Positions 1-11,570 of a stretch of 29,770 nucleotides of DNA are shown piece by piece (positions within the stretch are counted from its first letter, which is position 1; each line of letters opens with the position of its first letter). This stretch comes from Chara braunii (Eukaryota; Streptophyta; Charophyceae; Charales; Characeae): assembly GCA_003427395.1 (NCBI GenBank), contig BFEA01000173.1, positions 1,794,273 to 1,824,042 on the forward strand, read 5' to 3'. A program made the translations under genes and the position numbers. The notes beneath the pieces are model-generated. The model had not been told where the DNA came from. It saw nothing but the letters and a program-made list of their open reading frames with translations, and searched no databases.

Positions 1-55
<55 letters not shown>
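1..55. repeat. (GA)n microsatellite inside the LTR
   Basis: An uninterrupted GA dinucleotide run opens the window. A GA tract sits at the homologous place in the E1 5' LTR (10928-10995), and a much shorter one in the copy 2 LTRs (near 14488 and 25775). It is therefore an LTR-internal microsatellite that expanded in E1. Confidence 0.97.
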
Positions 56-58
<3 letters not shown>

Positions 59-469
59 AGGGAGAGAAAGTCCAAAATAGAAGATGACAAGATCCAGGAA
101 GAGAAAAGTTCTGCGTCACCGCCGTACACTCACGCCAAAGATAACAATCCGCAACAAAGGTGCATTCGCTGTTAATTCCAATATGGCCCCGGGCCAATCA
201 ACTCAACATCGATCCTCATATCCTCACCGACGATCCCGACCGTCGTGTGCTAACTCCCACCACTGCGATCGTCACCCCGCTTTCGTAAACTCGACACGGT
301 TCACCCAGATCCCACAGTCCGTCGTGACGATCCAGCGCGCAACCGGCCAGTCTATCGTCAACCCAACAGGACTTTCCGAACCGCTTCAAACACTCTGCCT
401 AGCCACTACTTTCCGAAAGCTGGCTTGAGAGTCGAGAACGTAAGAGAGCTTGGCGGGCGCGATTGCGGG

Positions 470-660
470 TTTTATAGTTGCGACAAAGGAGATAGAAGGG
501 GGAGAGAACGACGGGAAGGCAGGAGTGTAGGAGGAGAAGGAGGAGAAGACTTTGAGAAGAGCGCTCCGAGAACGCCATGCTGATCCCTCGGAACTCAAGG
601 TTCAACCAATCAGATTCGTCGCGCGATAGGAAGGTCCTATCGATCCACGCACCTGATTGG
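470..660 (-). promoter_or_regulatory. LTR core promoter: TATA box and two CCAAT motifs (3' LTR copy, E1)
   Basis: On the minus strand a TATAAAA box lies at 476-470. Upstream of it are an inverted CCAAT motif at 606-613 (CCAATCAG on the plus strand) and a CCAATCAG on the minus strand at 660-653. The same arrangement occurs in both LTRs of copy 2, while the surrounding sequence has diverged. Transcription would start near 440-445, giving a U3 of about 0.9 kb. As this is the 3' LTR, the copy driving E1 would be the 5' LTR, where the TATA position falls in the assembly gap. Confidence 0.6.
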
Positions 661-1378
661 CGAGCGGGAGTTATCGGGGGATCGACTGGGAGTCGTACGC
701 CAGACTCAGAGGGTGAGAAGAGAAAAGGCGCGAGATGTGGTGCAAAACGGGTCCAAGATTCAGACGATCAAGAAAGGGAAATGGGCGCACAAAACAGCAA
801 GACGGGGGAGGGGGAGAGAGGAAGAAACAGTTACGGGGAGAGAGAAAGAGGAGCGAGAAGGAAAGGGAGCGCGGGAGGGAGCGATACGTGGGAGAGAGAG
901 GAGAAAGCCTCTGGAAGCGTGGCGCCGTCAACAAAAAAAAGAAAGAAAAAGGCACCGAAACAGTTACAGTTTGCTTCTATTCTAATTCAAAATTGAAATC
1001 ACCATATCCGCGCGCGAAAACACGACGCGGAAAAAATCCTACGCCTATTCGTATTCATGCGAAATTCCAAGAGTTTTCCCTGATGCGCCCAAGAACATTC
1101 ACACACCCAAAAATGACACGTCGAAGTTTCGCTTATCCTGGAATTCCCAACTACCGAGCCCAATTTCCAGTGCGCTCGCTAAGGCGCACGTGAATTCCCA
1201 TATATTTTCCGACATTGCAAGAGGAAAAAACAGAACTCAGCAGTCGAAAAAGCTCTCAAAAAGGAAAATGCGCCACCCGAAAGCAAGAACTCAAAACGGG
1301 GTTTTCTTGGGGTTGGTATGATACAAGCAAAGGAAAGGGTACGAAAGATGGCACGGGGTCGGGAAGTGGTTCATCACA

Positions 1379-1787
1379 TATGTGACGCGCAGGGGGTTCC
1401 AAAATTATGCGATCTCCTGATTGCATGGAATGGCGAAAGAAAGAGGGGAGAACAGAGTGATGCATGACGAACCAAGCGTATCAACAGGGCAAAAGAAGTA
1501 CAAGGAACGATAACTGGGTCGCGGGTGAGATGGCGACAACATCCGTGGTTAGACCTCTGTAGCCCCGTCATATGCAACCCTCTGCCTCGTGGAGATCGTC
1601 CAGGTGACGCCATCATGGTCCACCTGATCTCTGTGTGCTCTGCACCCTTGCTCGTTGCCGTATGTCGAATCAACGCGTAGGTTGACGTCATCGTTGATGG
1701 CGTGATCTTCGCGAAGCTTACCGATTCGTGCCGGTGAAGGGAGTAGAGAAAAAAAAGGGGGGGGGGGGGGGGTCAAGTGAATGGGAT
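1379..1787 (-). other. E1 3' noncoding region between ORF-C and 3' LTR
   Basis: No reading frame is conserved here between the copies. There is a 16-G run at 1757-1772 just after the ORF-C stop. A block near 1600-1735 is well conserved with copy 2 (about 16075-16205). It includes the palindrome TGACGTCA (1683-1690, a bZIP/CRE-type site) and CTTCGCGAAG (1707-1716). No purine-rich tract precedes the LTR on the sense strand, which is odd for an LTR element. Confidence 0.6.
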
Positions 1788-2418
1788 CTACCGCCTAGCT
1801 GGAATAGGCCAGTAGAGGCGGTACATGCCCGGGATCTCGCGGGGATGATGGGAGGGGAATGGGGGTAGGAAGCGATTCATCCCTTCCATCGTCACCGGGA
1901 GCTCCACATATCGGATGATCAGGTGGAAGCGGGGGAAATGATCGCCACTGCGGGGGAAGGAAGCGAGGTAATCGCGATAGAAAAAGGAGAGGGTGTGGAA
2001 AAGCGCCGCCCGAAAGATCTCGAAGTGGCGACAGGCGGGGATTGTCCCCGTGGCAACGCAGTAGACTTCTACGACATTGGATCGCTCCCATGCAGCGCTG
2101 AACAGCAGGAGATGCCAACAGAATGTGGGAGCAGCGGACTGAAGGGAGGCGTGAGGATGGACGGTGGCGAGTAGACGAATAGAATAGAAGTCGCGGAAGA
2201 GGTGGGGATGAAAAGGATGGGAAGGGAAGGTGACGGGGGTACGGATCTGCTCGAGGGTGAGAAAATCAAGGGGTCAGCGGGGCAGCATTCAAGGTTGAAG
2301 GCCTATCGCCCACATTGGTACGTGGGCGAACTAGGGGACGGGTGGGGTTGGAGGAGGGGGGCGGATCGGCGCCGACTCTGTCGCGCGGTACTTGAGGTGG
2401 CGGCTGCAGGGTCGCCAT
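1788..2418 (-). pseudogene. Accessory ORF-C of E1 (unknown family), frameshifted
   Basis: I do not recognise the family. The conserved ATG is at 2418, with N-terminal MATLQPPPQ against MATQQPPPQ in copy 2. One frameshift near 2265 separates this proline-rich start from a body of about 155 codons that stays open to a TAG at 1790-1788, matching the copy 2 stop position. The body keeps blocks such as TFCxHxLLFSAAWE, NVVEVYCVATGTIPACRH and MYRxYWPIP. In the 18 codons at 1866-1919 compared with 16342-16395, I count 7 synonymous and 5 mostly conservative changes. That is the pattern expected of past purifying selection. There is no signal peptide; one mildly hydrophobic stretch (LLFSAAWE region) is not a convincing membrane helix. 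Confidence 0.6.
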
Positions 2419-2470
2419 CTTCTTCTGTGTCGTCGTCGTCGTCGATCACCACTTCTTCTGCCCTCGGGTA

Positions 2471-3029
2471 TTAGAAGGCGTAAGGGGTGACCTCGTACGG
2501 CTTCAGATACTCCTGCCGCGATGGTAGCGTATCCTCGTCCCTAGGTTCCTCCAAGCACGAAGTCCACTGAAGGTATGGATCCAGAGATCGCTCGAAAATG
2601 TACGGAGCAGAACTATTGTCACTCTGAAAGTAGCTGTCGGGTGAGAGATCGTCTGCCAATTGCACGATCGGTGCAATGAGTTCCTGTGCAATCAACTGAC
2701 GGCGACCCGGTTGTACCGATCCAAAGAGGAATCCAATAAGATCTCCTTCCGCGTTAGTCCTCCAACCCTGTATGATCAACAGCTCCGGATTCTTGATCCA
2801 CGTGGGATGCTCGCTAGTGCCCGTCCACGTCACCTGTACTCTGGCCAAGCAAAAGGACAGCTCCTCAAAAGTTTCGCGCCACAATCGCCAATGTCCAGGA
2901 ATGATAAGAGGGACTGAAGAGACTCGAACGAGAGAAAAAAGAAGGGTGAAGATCGGATTGCCAGAAGGTGGGGAAGAGAGAGGGGAGACCAAAGGTAGAG
3001 ATAGGAGCGAGACGAACAGCGTGGTTCAT
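2471..3029 (-). pseudogene. Accessory ORF-B of E1 (unknown family), frameshifted
   Basis: The ATG at 3029-3027 overlaps the ORF-A stop as ATGA, exactly as in copy 2. The N-terminus keeps the block LPSLFPTFWQSDLHP. A one-base shift at a T-run near 2940 moves the frame. The downstream part, from GHWRLWRETF to SRQEYLKPYE, is about 75% identical to copy 2. A TAA at 2471 stops it earlier than in copy 2. Beyond that stop the same frame continues through an acidic Asp/Glu stretch that merges into the ORF-C start, so the acidic tail is shorter here. The function is unknown. Confidence 0.6.
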
Positions 3030-3517
3030 TGGGGATGGGGGAAGGGGACGATGGTCGGGATCGCAACTGGCCGCTCGCGCGGTGATCGGCGAATACCGTC
3101 CAGGTGCGATGCAAAGATCGGGATGATGTTATACCCCTCCAGGGTGAGGACGTGCTGCCATACGTTGGACACTTGCTCCATCCACTCGCGCAGCGAGGCC
3201 AAGATCGCGGTATGCCGCAGCGGATTGACCGAGCTGATGTCGCCGGTGAATCCCGCCACTGTGGTGACATGGCTCGTTCTGGGACCCGCTCGTTGATGAA
3301 CTGTGGTAACCTCCGCGAACACTATTGAGCGAGGACTTCCTTCGATTCGAAACGTGGCGGCGGCACAGATACCTTCGTCGCAGAAGAATCGCATTAAACG
3401 CCGAAGATCCGTATTGAGCCGAGGGTGACAAACTTGCCGAATCTCTGAGATGTGGCCACGTGGCTGCAACAGCTGAATGTCAAGGTTGTCGAGGTTGGAG
3501 AGGAGGACGAAGGACAA
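3026..3517 (-). pseudogene. Accessory ORF-A of E1 (unknown family), start lost
   Basis: The frame is open and roughly 70% identical to the 160-residue ORF-A of copy 2, sharing LLQPRGHISEIRQ, HPRLNTDLRRL, FFCD and SLREW.EQVS. The ATG is missing: about 21 bases near 3485, corresponding to the integrase stop and ORF-A start of copy 2, are deleted. The integrase frame therefore runs on into this region. The frame ends at a TGA (3028-3026) that overlaps the ORF-B ATG. I recognise no known domain. Confidence 0.6.
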
Positions 3518-5184
3518 GAGGGAGAAGGACGGGAGAAAGTTAGATCGTCGTCGTTCTCCTCGCTTTCCGAGGAAGAAGAGGGAGGACGATCGGAAGGAGG
3601 AAGAAGACAGAGGTAGAAGGTATGCCGGACGATGGGGACAGAGCTATGGCTGGCACTAGCCTCAGGCGCGACGCGCACCATGTTAGCACCGTTGGGTCCG
3701 AGTTCGACAACGCGAAAACAACTAGAGTACTTGGGAGCGAGTTTCCGGTCGCGTGCACATTTTCATACCTGCACGAGGTCCCCTAATTTATATTGGTACT
3801 GGGGCCCAGCGTTTCCATTCCGGGCCTCGTAGCTACGGACCTGTCTACCGTGGGCCAGCTCGGTCATCCTTTGTCTTTTTCGGGTTAGCTTCGGAACGGC
3901 CCGTTCCATCAAATCGGTGTACCTTTTGGCCTTGGACTTGAGAGCCGCACGCGTGTCTCTACCCTCTGCTTCGGCAATTTTCGAGTTGCCCAGGTAATCG
4001 ACACAGGGGAGGCTATTAGTTCGAAGCTGAAAGGGGGTAACCCCCGTAGACTCGTGAGGGGTGACCCGGTGGATCCCGACAATCTTATACACGATTTCGG
4101 GCCAAGGACGCGTGTCGTGTGCCGCTAAGTTCCTGCAAAGGGCGGTTTTAATCATACGGTTGGCATTCTTGGCCAACCCGTTCGACTGGGACACGTGGGG
4201 TGGCGTATCGGAGCATGACGCCCCTTCGCGCAAGCAGTTCTTCTACCTCGCCTTTAAATTCAGATCAATTGTCGGTTAGAATTTCTTCCGTATCTAGATG
4301 GGTATAGAGGAACCGTTCGATGTACGTGGCTACTTCTGCGGATTTTCTGGTCTTACAGGGATAGACCTCGATGTACTTGGAAAAGTGGTCAATTAATACT
4401 AATAAAATAAAATATTCACAGCGGTTTGGGCCAGGTGGCACGTCAATATCTGTCGTGTCCATACTGACTTGCTGAAAAGGACGCTCTACTTCCGTTGGTA
4501 CGATTGTGTTTGGTCCCCGTATAGGGGCGCGATCAGCGGCACAGACCGGACAATTAGCGGCAATGTATTTGACATCACCTCGTATATTGGACCAGAACCA
4601 TCGATTCTGGTCTACAGTTGCCTCTGTGACACGTATTGCGAAATGAGCGGCCTGTTCCTCGTGAGCAGATGGGGAACTGTCAGCCAAGAACCCGATCCGT
4701 TAGTTTTACGCTTTTCCAAATGACCGTTGATCCATCGATAGTCTCGAGATCTCTCGGTCTCCCTACGTCTGTCGTGCTTGGTGAGATGGCCCAATGATAA
4801 TCCCGCTAATTTTGCCAATAAAATTTTATCCGTCCAGACTTCCGCCCGTCGGTATTTCTCGTCGTATTCAGGACTGTCCGTACGGGCGGCCTCGAATCGA
4901 ACCTCCGTGGGGAGCTTGTTTGTTCTACACAGGGGGTACCTCCATTCCCTGTTACTCGTCCGACATCGAACGCAGGCCCCGTGTGCACGATTGACACACG
5001 AGGCACATTCTACCCAATCGACAAACCCAGTTTCGAAGGGATGACAGTCAACCCCATAAACCCATGCAATATACATGCAAAAATAACATAATTTATCGGG
5101 GAGGGTGGCAAAGAAAGCGGAGGACGTGAGAGGGGCAGAATTAGCAGGAGATGAAGGGGTTGCGGAGGCGAGTGGAGTAGCCAT
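3394..5184 (-). pseudogene. PHD finger plus integrase of E1, degraded
   Basis: Integrase inserts the cDNA copy into host DNA. From the conserved ATG (5184-5182; MATPLASATPSS) there is a Ser/Pro-rich leader, then a Cys/His cluster of PHD type. One cluster ligand is lost: EWRYPLC here, EWRCPLC in copy 2. Next come an H2C2 zinc motif (HEEQAAH...CPVC) and the core with Asp in SMDTTD and TDN. The frame is broken near the H2C2 motif, by a GGA to TGA change after TDN, and by a 2-bp deletion before SQSNGLAKNANR. In that last motif the catalytic Glu position is Lys (AAG, 4168-4170). The C-terminal region keeps KLGDLVQV and is Ser-rich. Because of a deletion near 3485 the frame runs on to 3394. Confidence 0.8.
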
Positions 5185-5329
5185 GATGTTAGAGGAGGAG
5201 AGGATGCAGGGAGGGTAGAACAGAACAATTAGTCCTCGTGCCACTTACTGCTTCCACTTGGCCGTACCGAGGTCCGATCTTCTGTTCGGGTTCGTTCCAC
5301 GGAATCACCTCCTCACCCTTTGGAACCTT

Positions 5330-7569
5330 CTAAGGCCGATGCAAACGTGTCAGCCCGTCCGCATTCCCGTGTCTCTCGTGCTTCCGATGGCGGATGTCAA
5401 AGTCCATGCTCTGCAACACCGTTGCCCATCGCCCGATCATGCCCGAGTAATCCTTCGACTTCTTCAGAGCCAACAGGGGCTCATGATCAGTCACCAGGGT
5501 GAATTTTCGCCCGTACAGGTAAGCACGAAAGTGACTGATTCCCCAAAGAGCCGCATAGCATTCTCCCGTCGGAGCGGCGTAGTTGCGCTTGCAGGCGGGT
5601 ATTGATTTGGACGCATACTCTACCACATTCTCGAAGTCCGATTGGTCCCACCTAGGCAAGGATCGCCAAAATCGCCTCTGGCTGCCAGTCGGTGATGAGA
5701 ACAAAAGGCTTTTCGGGATCCGGTCTTATAAGGACCGGAGCCGAAATGAGAGAAGCCTTGAGTTTGAAAAACGCTTGATCGCACTTCAGCGTCCAGATCA
5801 ACGGCTGATCCTTGCGCAGGAGATTTGTGAGGGGTCCCGCAATCGTCGCGAAGCCCTTGATAAATCTTCGGTAATACGAGGCTAGGCCCAGAAAGGCGCG
5901 AACTTGCATGATAGTGGTAGGCACTGGCGCGTCCCTGACAGCTGCCACCTTCTGCGGCTCCGGTTGGAGTCCCTTGTCTGTCACCACGTGCCCCAGGAAA
6001 GAAATGGTGGTGAGGAAAAACTAACACTTCTCAAGTGCCACCTTGAAACCTGCATCTCGTAACGCATGCAGTGTGCCAGTGTCCACTCGATGTGCTGCAC
6101 GTGTCCCTCGTAGGAGCTCGATTACACCAGGATGTCATCCATGTACACAATCACGCAGTAGTTGATGATGCTCTACGCCAGTCGAGTCTTCCGTATGAAA
6201 TTATGAAAAGCCATGTTCATGGCCCGCTGGAAACTCGCAGGGGCGTTGCAGATACCATCGGACATCGAATCCACTGCCATGTACCCTCGAAAAGCACAAA
6301 CGCTGTTTTCGGACGATCTTCTTCTCGAATAAAAAGATGATGGAACCCATGGCGAACATCAAACTTGCTGAAAAATCGAGCACTCCCAATCGCATCCAAC
6401 AACTCATTAATCCGGGGGAGGGGTTACACATCTTTAATCGTGATATCATTCAACTTTCAATAATCAATGCAGATTACTATAGCGGGTTTGATCCATCCAT
6501 TAACTTCGAACTCCTTAATCCGCTGAAAAGCGGCCGCTCGTTGAACTGGCGAATATCGGTAAGGAACACAGCTAATGGGTGGGTGGTCTCTCGTGAGAAT
6601 AGCATGCTCGATCACATTTGTCAGGCCGATGTCATTATCGTGCACGCTCAATACATCTGCATAACCATTTAACACACAGATTAATGACTTTAGTAGTTCC
6701 GCGGGAACGTGACTCGGGAGGGTGATCGTTGATTCCCTGGACATCTTAAGGGGGATATCGATCCAATCAACCGGCCGCTCCCGCCGCTCATTGATTCTAG
6801 AGAAAACGGAACTATTTGTGCGCACAGAGAAGACAGTTGCTATCATCTGGGACTCAGCGGGGCTGATCATCTCCGTTTCTTTAGTTTCAGCGTCGGTCTC
6901 TGAACCAACCGAAGTCGGTTCCACAGTTAGCCTTGCTAGATCTGTTATTTCTTGCATCAGATTAGGTACGTCACTTACAGGTGCTTCCACCTCTTGTTTA
7001 ATCAAGGCGATGGTGGCTCCTGTCGTTGGTAATGGCCTGGGAGGAAAAACAGAGACATTCAAATACTGTTCCGTTTGTTGATAACGCGTTCGTAAGGAAA
7101 GAGCTCCCTCGTATAATTTGCGAGGGGGTTCCAAATCATCAGCCAGGTCGGAAACTTGCAATATGGGTTCCCCGAGGAGGACTGAAGGATTGACCTGGGT
7201 TGTTAGAGGTGTGAATGCACTGTCTTCAGAATCCACGTAGAAACTTCGAGCGGTGTCGGGGCACACTCGAAATTCTTCAGGGGTTTCGTGTTCGAAAAGT
7301 TCAACCAGATATTTACATTCCTCTTCACTAGGCATCTCTTCTTCGTATTCTTGTTCCCTGATTTCATCCCTGAGGCGCGAGGGAGAGCATTCATCAAGAT
7401 CAATATATCGGATCATCCCTATTTGGGCCGGGTCGGGGACCCGTTTCATCGTTCGGGCGGAAACTCGCAAAGGAACAGTTTGAGGTTTTCCTCCACTTTG
7501 TGTGAGCACCAGTTGCTTCGAATCGAAATGCAGATGTGCGCCCACCGCCATCGCCCAAGGTAATCCCAA
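5330..7569 (-). pseudogene. Reverse transcriptase and RNase H of E1, degraded
   Basis: RT copies the element RNA and RNase H removes the template. The first part is open from 7569 to 6457, covering the linker after the protease and the RT start (VIEHAILT, PYRYSP). Near 6470 a net 51-bp in-frame deletion removes the VVIVPKK region, and a CGA to TGA change follows CIDY. Downstream, ARFFSKFDVRHGFHHL, YMDDILV (then TAT to TAA), FLGLASYYRRFIKGF and RNase H motifs (LITDWQPEA, TDHEPLLAL) are spread over all three frames. The RNase H frame ends with a nonsense codon at 5330, where copy 2 has Glu. The RNase H Asp in LITD is intact here, unlike copy 2. Confidence 0.85.
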
Positions 7570-9458
7570 GTTCCCAACAACACAGAATAGGAACGTACAT
7601 CTATTACGAGCACGTTAACAAGGACGTGTACTCGTCCAACTTTTACGGCCACATTCTCGATAATGCCTACGATGTTCATTGCTTCCTCGTCGGCAGAGAC
7701 AGAATTGTCTTTGCCAGATTGAGGAAGAATGGATCCCAGTCGTCCCGTCTTTTTGACAGTATCCAATGATATGGCCACGACAGAAGACCCTGTGTCAATA
7801 AGGGCATTAAACGGTTTGCCCCACACTTCACAGTCACATTCCGCACTTTTCCATAGTATCGGCTGAGCTCGTACGAAGTGATTTTCTTCTGCTAAAGAAA
7901 TCGCTGCTATACGTGCGACTTCAGGTTCTGGCTTTTTCGTGTCAGGCTCAAGAGGTACGACTTCCTCGCTTTCTTTTTTCTTCTTCAACATCCGTTGTAT
8001 GCGTTGATAGGTGAAACGCTTCTGATTTTTCTGGCAGTGTTGTAAAAGTTTATCGTTCGCCGCTTCTGATATGGTGAGCAGATGCCCTACTGGGATAGGG
8101 ACGCGAATATCTAATTGCTTGAGCATTTTCAGTACATCAATATCCCTTGTCCGAAACTGTGGTCTAGGATTGGACTCGCGATCGACCCATTCGAGATCAT
8201 CTTGGGCCGATCGGATCGCTCCGATCATTTCGGCAAGATGGAGATACTCGAGGGGATTGACCACGTCAGCAGCATTAGAGGAAGAGGTTCATGAGGTCGA
8301 CGCCATTATCGCCGAAGAGGAAGGCAGTTCTGGAGCATACGCTACGAGCTCTCCTCCCTGGTCCGTGTCCATCAGAGCGGCCACTCGTCCTTGATTAAGG
8401 GCGACTGGGGCCGCAGCACGGGGAGGCTGATTACGTTTCGGCTGCAGATAGTCTCGGGCGAAATGCCCGAGCTGCTTGCAGTTAAAGCGTTCGATCTTCC
8501 TTGTTGGATTAGCTAGATGAGGGAACTGAGGCGCAAACCCTGGAGCAGGTGGGGCAGGTAAGAGTGGAAAGGATGCAGGGGCAGGCCGAGCAGGAGCTGG
8601 GTTAGGCTTAATGAGCCTGTTCATTATCTGTTCCATCCGCTTCATATGAGCGGCCTGCATTTGGATCAAGTTGTTCACCCATCCGGACTGCTTGGTAGTA
8701 GCCGTATGGATCATCTGGGCGAGGTGTAGATTAGTTACGGTCGGCGAGAGGGGTTCAGATGAAGTTCCGCTTCTAACGGCTGGGATCGATTGATTCATCG
8801 GGGGAGATGGAGGAGAAACAGTCGGGATATCGGAGACAATCCCGTCGGAAAGATCATGGTCGGGGTGGGGATAAAATCGTTCGACTGCTTGTAGCCATGA
8901 TCGCCTTTTGGCCGTTACATCCCGTATGGTATATGTAATGTCCTCGTCTCCCTGGCTGATATATTTATTTGTATCAGCCAAGTCTAGCTCCAACGCCTTA
9001 GTGATGATAGTCGATAATTGGGTTGTTTTCGACGAAACCTTTTTCTGCAGTTTCCCTTTCAAGGTCGGACTTCGAAGGTGATCAATAAACAAGTCTCGAG
9101 CGGAATTCTCGTCTTGCCCGGATTTNTCCAACGTGGTTTGAAATCGATCGACAAAATCGGGCAATAATTCCCCTGGTCCTTGTGGTCGATTTTTGAGTAC
9201 ATACCAGGCGGCATCTTCACTAACCGTGTCGAATCGAGCCAAGAATGCTCGCTTGAAAGTATCCCAATCTACCCACGTATGTTTTTTAAACCAGTCATGT
9301 GATGTGTTGCGAAGTAGTCATATCAGAACACGGGGAAGATCGGCTGCGCTGTAGTTTTGAATTTCGACAACTTCCTGTCAGGCCTCGGGATGGGTATGGT
9401 TAGGGAAGAAGAAAAAAGGGGCAGGGATGCTAACGATCACCCTAGTACCGTCCACCAT
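7446..9458 (-). pseudogene. gag and aspartic protease of E1, degraded
   Basis: Gag forms the particle, and the protease cuts Gag-Pol. The conserved ATG is 9458-9456 (MVDGTRVIV). A TGA interrupts the early capsid region near 9313. The rest of gag is open from 9242 to 8289, including RFDTVSEDAAWYVLK. The CCHC knuckle has lost its first and last Cys (RFNCKQLGHFARDY; copy 2 has CFNCKQPTHFARDC), so nucleic acid binding would fail. A GGA to TGA codon at 8289 separates gag from the protease part, which keeps NALIDTGSSVVAI. Eight extra bases near 7570 shift the frame just after SVLLG. Confidence 0.85.
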
Positions 9459-9569
9459 TGGAACTGCTGGTGCAGTCACTCTAGACTGGGACCTGGTTAC
9501 GGGGTGATCTCGACGAGCTAGTTGAGGGTCTCTCCTACCTCTCGCCAGTTTGACTTACTATCATCAGAA

Positions 9570-9583
9570 CCGACACGTGTCGG
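9570..9583. repeat. 14-bp perfect palindrome beside the primer-binding site (E1)
   Basis: CCGACACGTGTCGG is its own reverse complement and directly abuts the primer-binding site. The identical palindrome lies at the same place in copy 2 (24398-24411). It contains the CACGTG core. In RNA it could pair between two molecules, as retroviral dimerisation sites do, but this is inference. Confidence 0.85.
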
Positions 9584-9594
9584 GTCCGATACCA
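9582..9594 (-). other. Primer-binding site of E1 (decayed)
   Basis: On the minus strand the sequence is TGGTATCGGACCC, directly downstream of the 5' LTR. Copy 2 has TGGTATCAGAGCC here, which matches the initiator tRNA-Met primer site of plant LTR elements. E1 carries substitutions in the second half. Confidence 0.75.
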
Positions 9595-10923
9595 ACCTCA
9601 CGCCCTGTGCTCTCTTTCGTTCGGAGTGTGAGATGTGCGGAAAGAGGCCCAGAAAAACAGCAAGATGGGGTGTGCCAAGGATTTTTCGGAAATAGAGTGT
9701 GGGGACACAAATGGGACTGAAATCCCCCGTGATGGTCCAATGAAGCAAGTCGATTAGTTTCGCGGGTCGCAGAATGCGCGCGCGGACATGGCACGGAAAC
9801 AGAAAGATCCAAATTCAATCCAGAAAGTACTGTCGGGCTTCCCACCGGGCTACAGCCCGTCGTTTAGAACGGAAAGGCTCTGGCACGCTTCGCGTGTCTC
9901 NTTTTCGTATCAGATCTCNTCGTCATTCGCTGGTCAGCTCCGAATCCGACGTGGATGGTCTCAGCCNAGTGGCTCTTTCCTTATGCNNGTCCTCACANCG
10001 TATTCGGTANTGGAAGCCCTNCGCTTCGTAGCGATCGAAACGCTGNCACTCCNTGCACAGAGTGNGGGGCCAATGGGGCGCCACTGCCGTCCACGGAATG
10101 ACGAGCAACTCGTTAAACGGCAACAATATCGAGTAGGGTGGAAAGTGCGTATCGATAATGACAAATTCGGCGTCTACGAACCCAGAACAACGGTTGGCCG
10201 GAGGGAAGTAATACTGCCCGCCGATTTGTGCGACGNCTTNTNGTACGTCCNNCTCACATACACGTGTCNTTTNCTCACTGTAGGGAAAAGGTCGCGTTGG
10301 GATGNGAGATATGGGAGGCTGGCGCCCAATCGAAGGGTGCTTGTCAGTCCACATATCAATCAATCACATATATCCAGAGGCATCATTAAGAGCAAAAATC
10401 ATTCATGCGACCCTCAATCTACCCTTCTTGACACACGAGGGAGCAGACACACATCAGCTTGATCATGCATAGGGCTAAGGGACCGACCCGCGACTCAGTT
10501 CAACACAACGTTGGAGTCCGACGCCTTGTTTCTCAAGGTCGCCTGGTGGCGTGGCTGCTGATGTCGTGCCGCATAAGGCAGTTGGCATGCGCAGTGCGTT
10601 CGGGACTATAGATCTAAACACTCTTGTATTCTTGAACAAAATCCCGACGACACTCGTCTAATCAATCCGAAAAGTCACGCATCTCTATACATGCATTCAC
10701 TGTGGAAGGTGCGAAAATGAGACATTCACAGGAAAAGATGGATCGCATTGCACAATACACACGCATCCACCGTTCACAAGATAAGTAGACGGGGTCCTTG
10801 CGTAGGAGGATTATCCAGGAAACTAATGGAAGAGTTCCGGAAGAAGTTCTTTCACACAGAAACAGGAGGCCGACTCATTCCCATTCGAGAGAGGGACAAT
10901 CACTAGGCGCATCATCTTTCGAG

Positions 10924-10927
<4 letters not shown>

Positions 10928-10995
<68 letters not shown>
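10928..10995. repeat. (GA)n microsatellite at the gap edge
   Basis: A GA run with few interruptions leads straight into the run of Ns. It is the counterpart of the tract at 1-55, and its repetitiveness probably caused the gap. Confidence 0.95.
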
Positions 10996-11570
10996 NNNNN
11001 NNNNNNNNNNNNNNNNNNNNNNNNNNNNNNNNNNNNNNNNNNNNNNNNNNNNNNNNNNNNNNNNNNNNNNNNNNNNNNNNNNNNNNNNNNNNNNNNNNNN
11101 NNNNNNNNNNNNNNNNNNNNNNNNNNNNNNNNNNNNNNNNNNNNNNNNNNNNNNNNNNNNNNNNNNNNNNNNNNNNNNNNNNNNNNNNNNNNNNNNNNNN
11201 NNNNNNNNNNNNNNNNNNNNNNNNNNNNNNNNNNNNNNNNNNNNNNNNNNNNNNNNNNNNNNNNNNNNNNNNNNNNNNNNNNNNNNNNNNNNNNNNNNNN
11301 NNNNNNNNNNNNNNNNNNNNNNNNNNNNNNNNNNNNNNNNNNNNNNNNNNNNNNNNNNNNNNNNNNNNNNNNNNNNNNNNNNNNNNNNNNNNNNNNNNNN
11401 NNNNNNNNNNNNNNNNNNNNNNNNNNNNNNNNNNNNNNNNNNNNNNNNNNNNNNNNNNNNNNNNNNNNNNNNNNNNNNNNNNNNNNNNNNNNNNNNNNNN
11501 NNNNNNNNNNNNNNNNNNNNNNNNNNNNNNNNNNNNNNNNNNNNNNNNNNNNNNNNNNNNNNNNNNNNNN
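10996..11570. other. Assembly gap of 575 Ns
   Basis: All bases are N. By comparison with the E1 3' LTR (about 56-548), the missing part should be roughly 490 bases of LTR plus more GA repeat. It would include the TATA box. Translated frames across it are meaningless. Confidence 0.99.

Larger units (their letters stand above)
1..1378 (-). repeat. 3' LTR of E1, partial
   Basis: Bases 549-1378 repeat at 11571-12361 with modest divergence. The whole stretch is also homologous to the LTRs of copy 2 (about 14490-15879 and 25775-27145). On the minus strand the LTR starts TGTGACG or a variant (here TGTGATG) at 1378. The outer end lies beyond the window. Compared with the E1 5' LTR, this copy retains about 40 bases near 730-790 that the other has lost. 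Confidence 0.9.

Noticed and set aside
1-55. GA tracts as a CRISPR or tandem gene array
   Set aside because: It is a plain dinucleotide microsatellite without spacers.
84-1193. Plus-strand open frames in the LTR (about 84-428, 577-996 and 735-1193)
   Set aside because: They are antisense to the element, low-complexity (Arg/Glu-rich from GA-rich DNA) and not conserved in frame between LTR copies.
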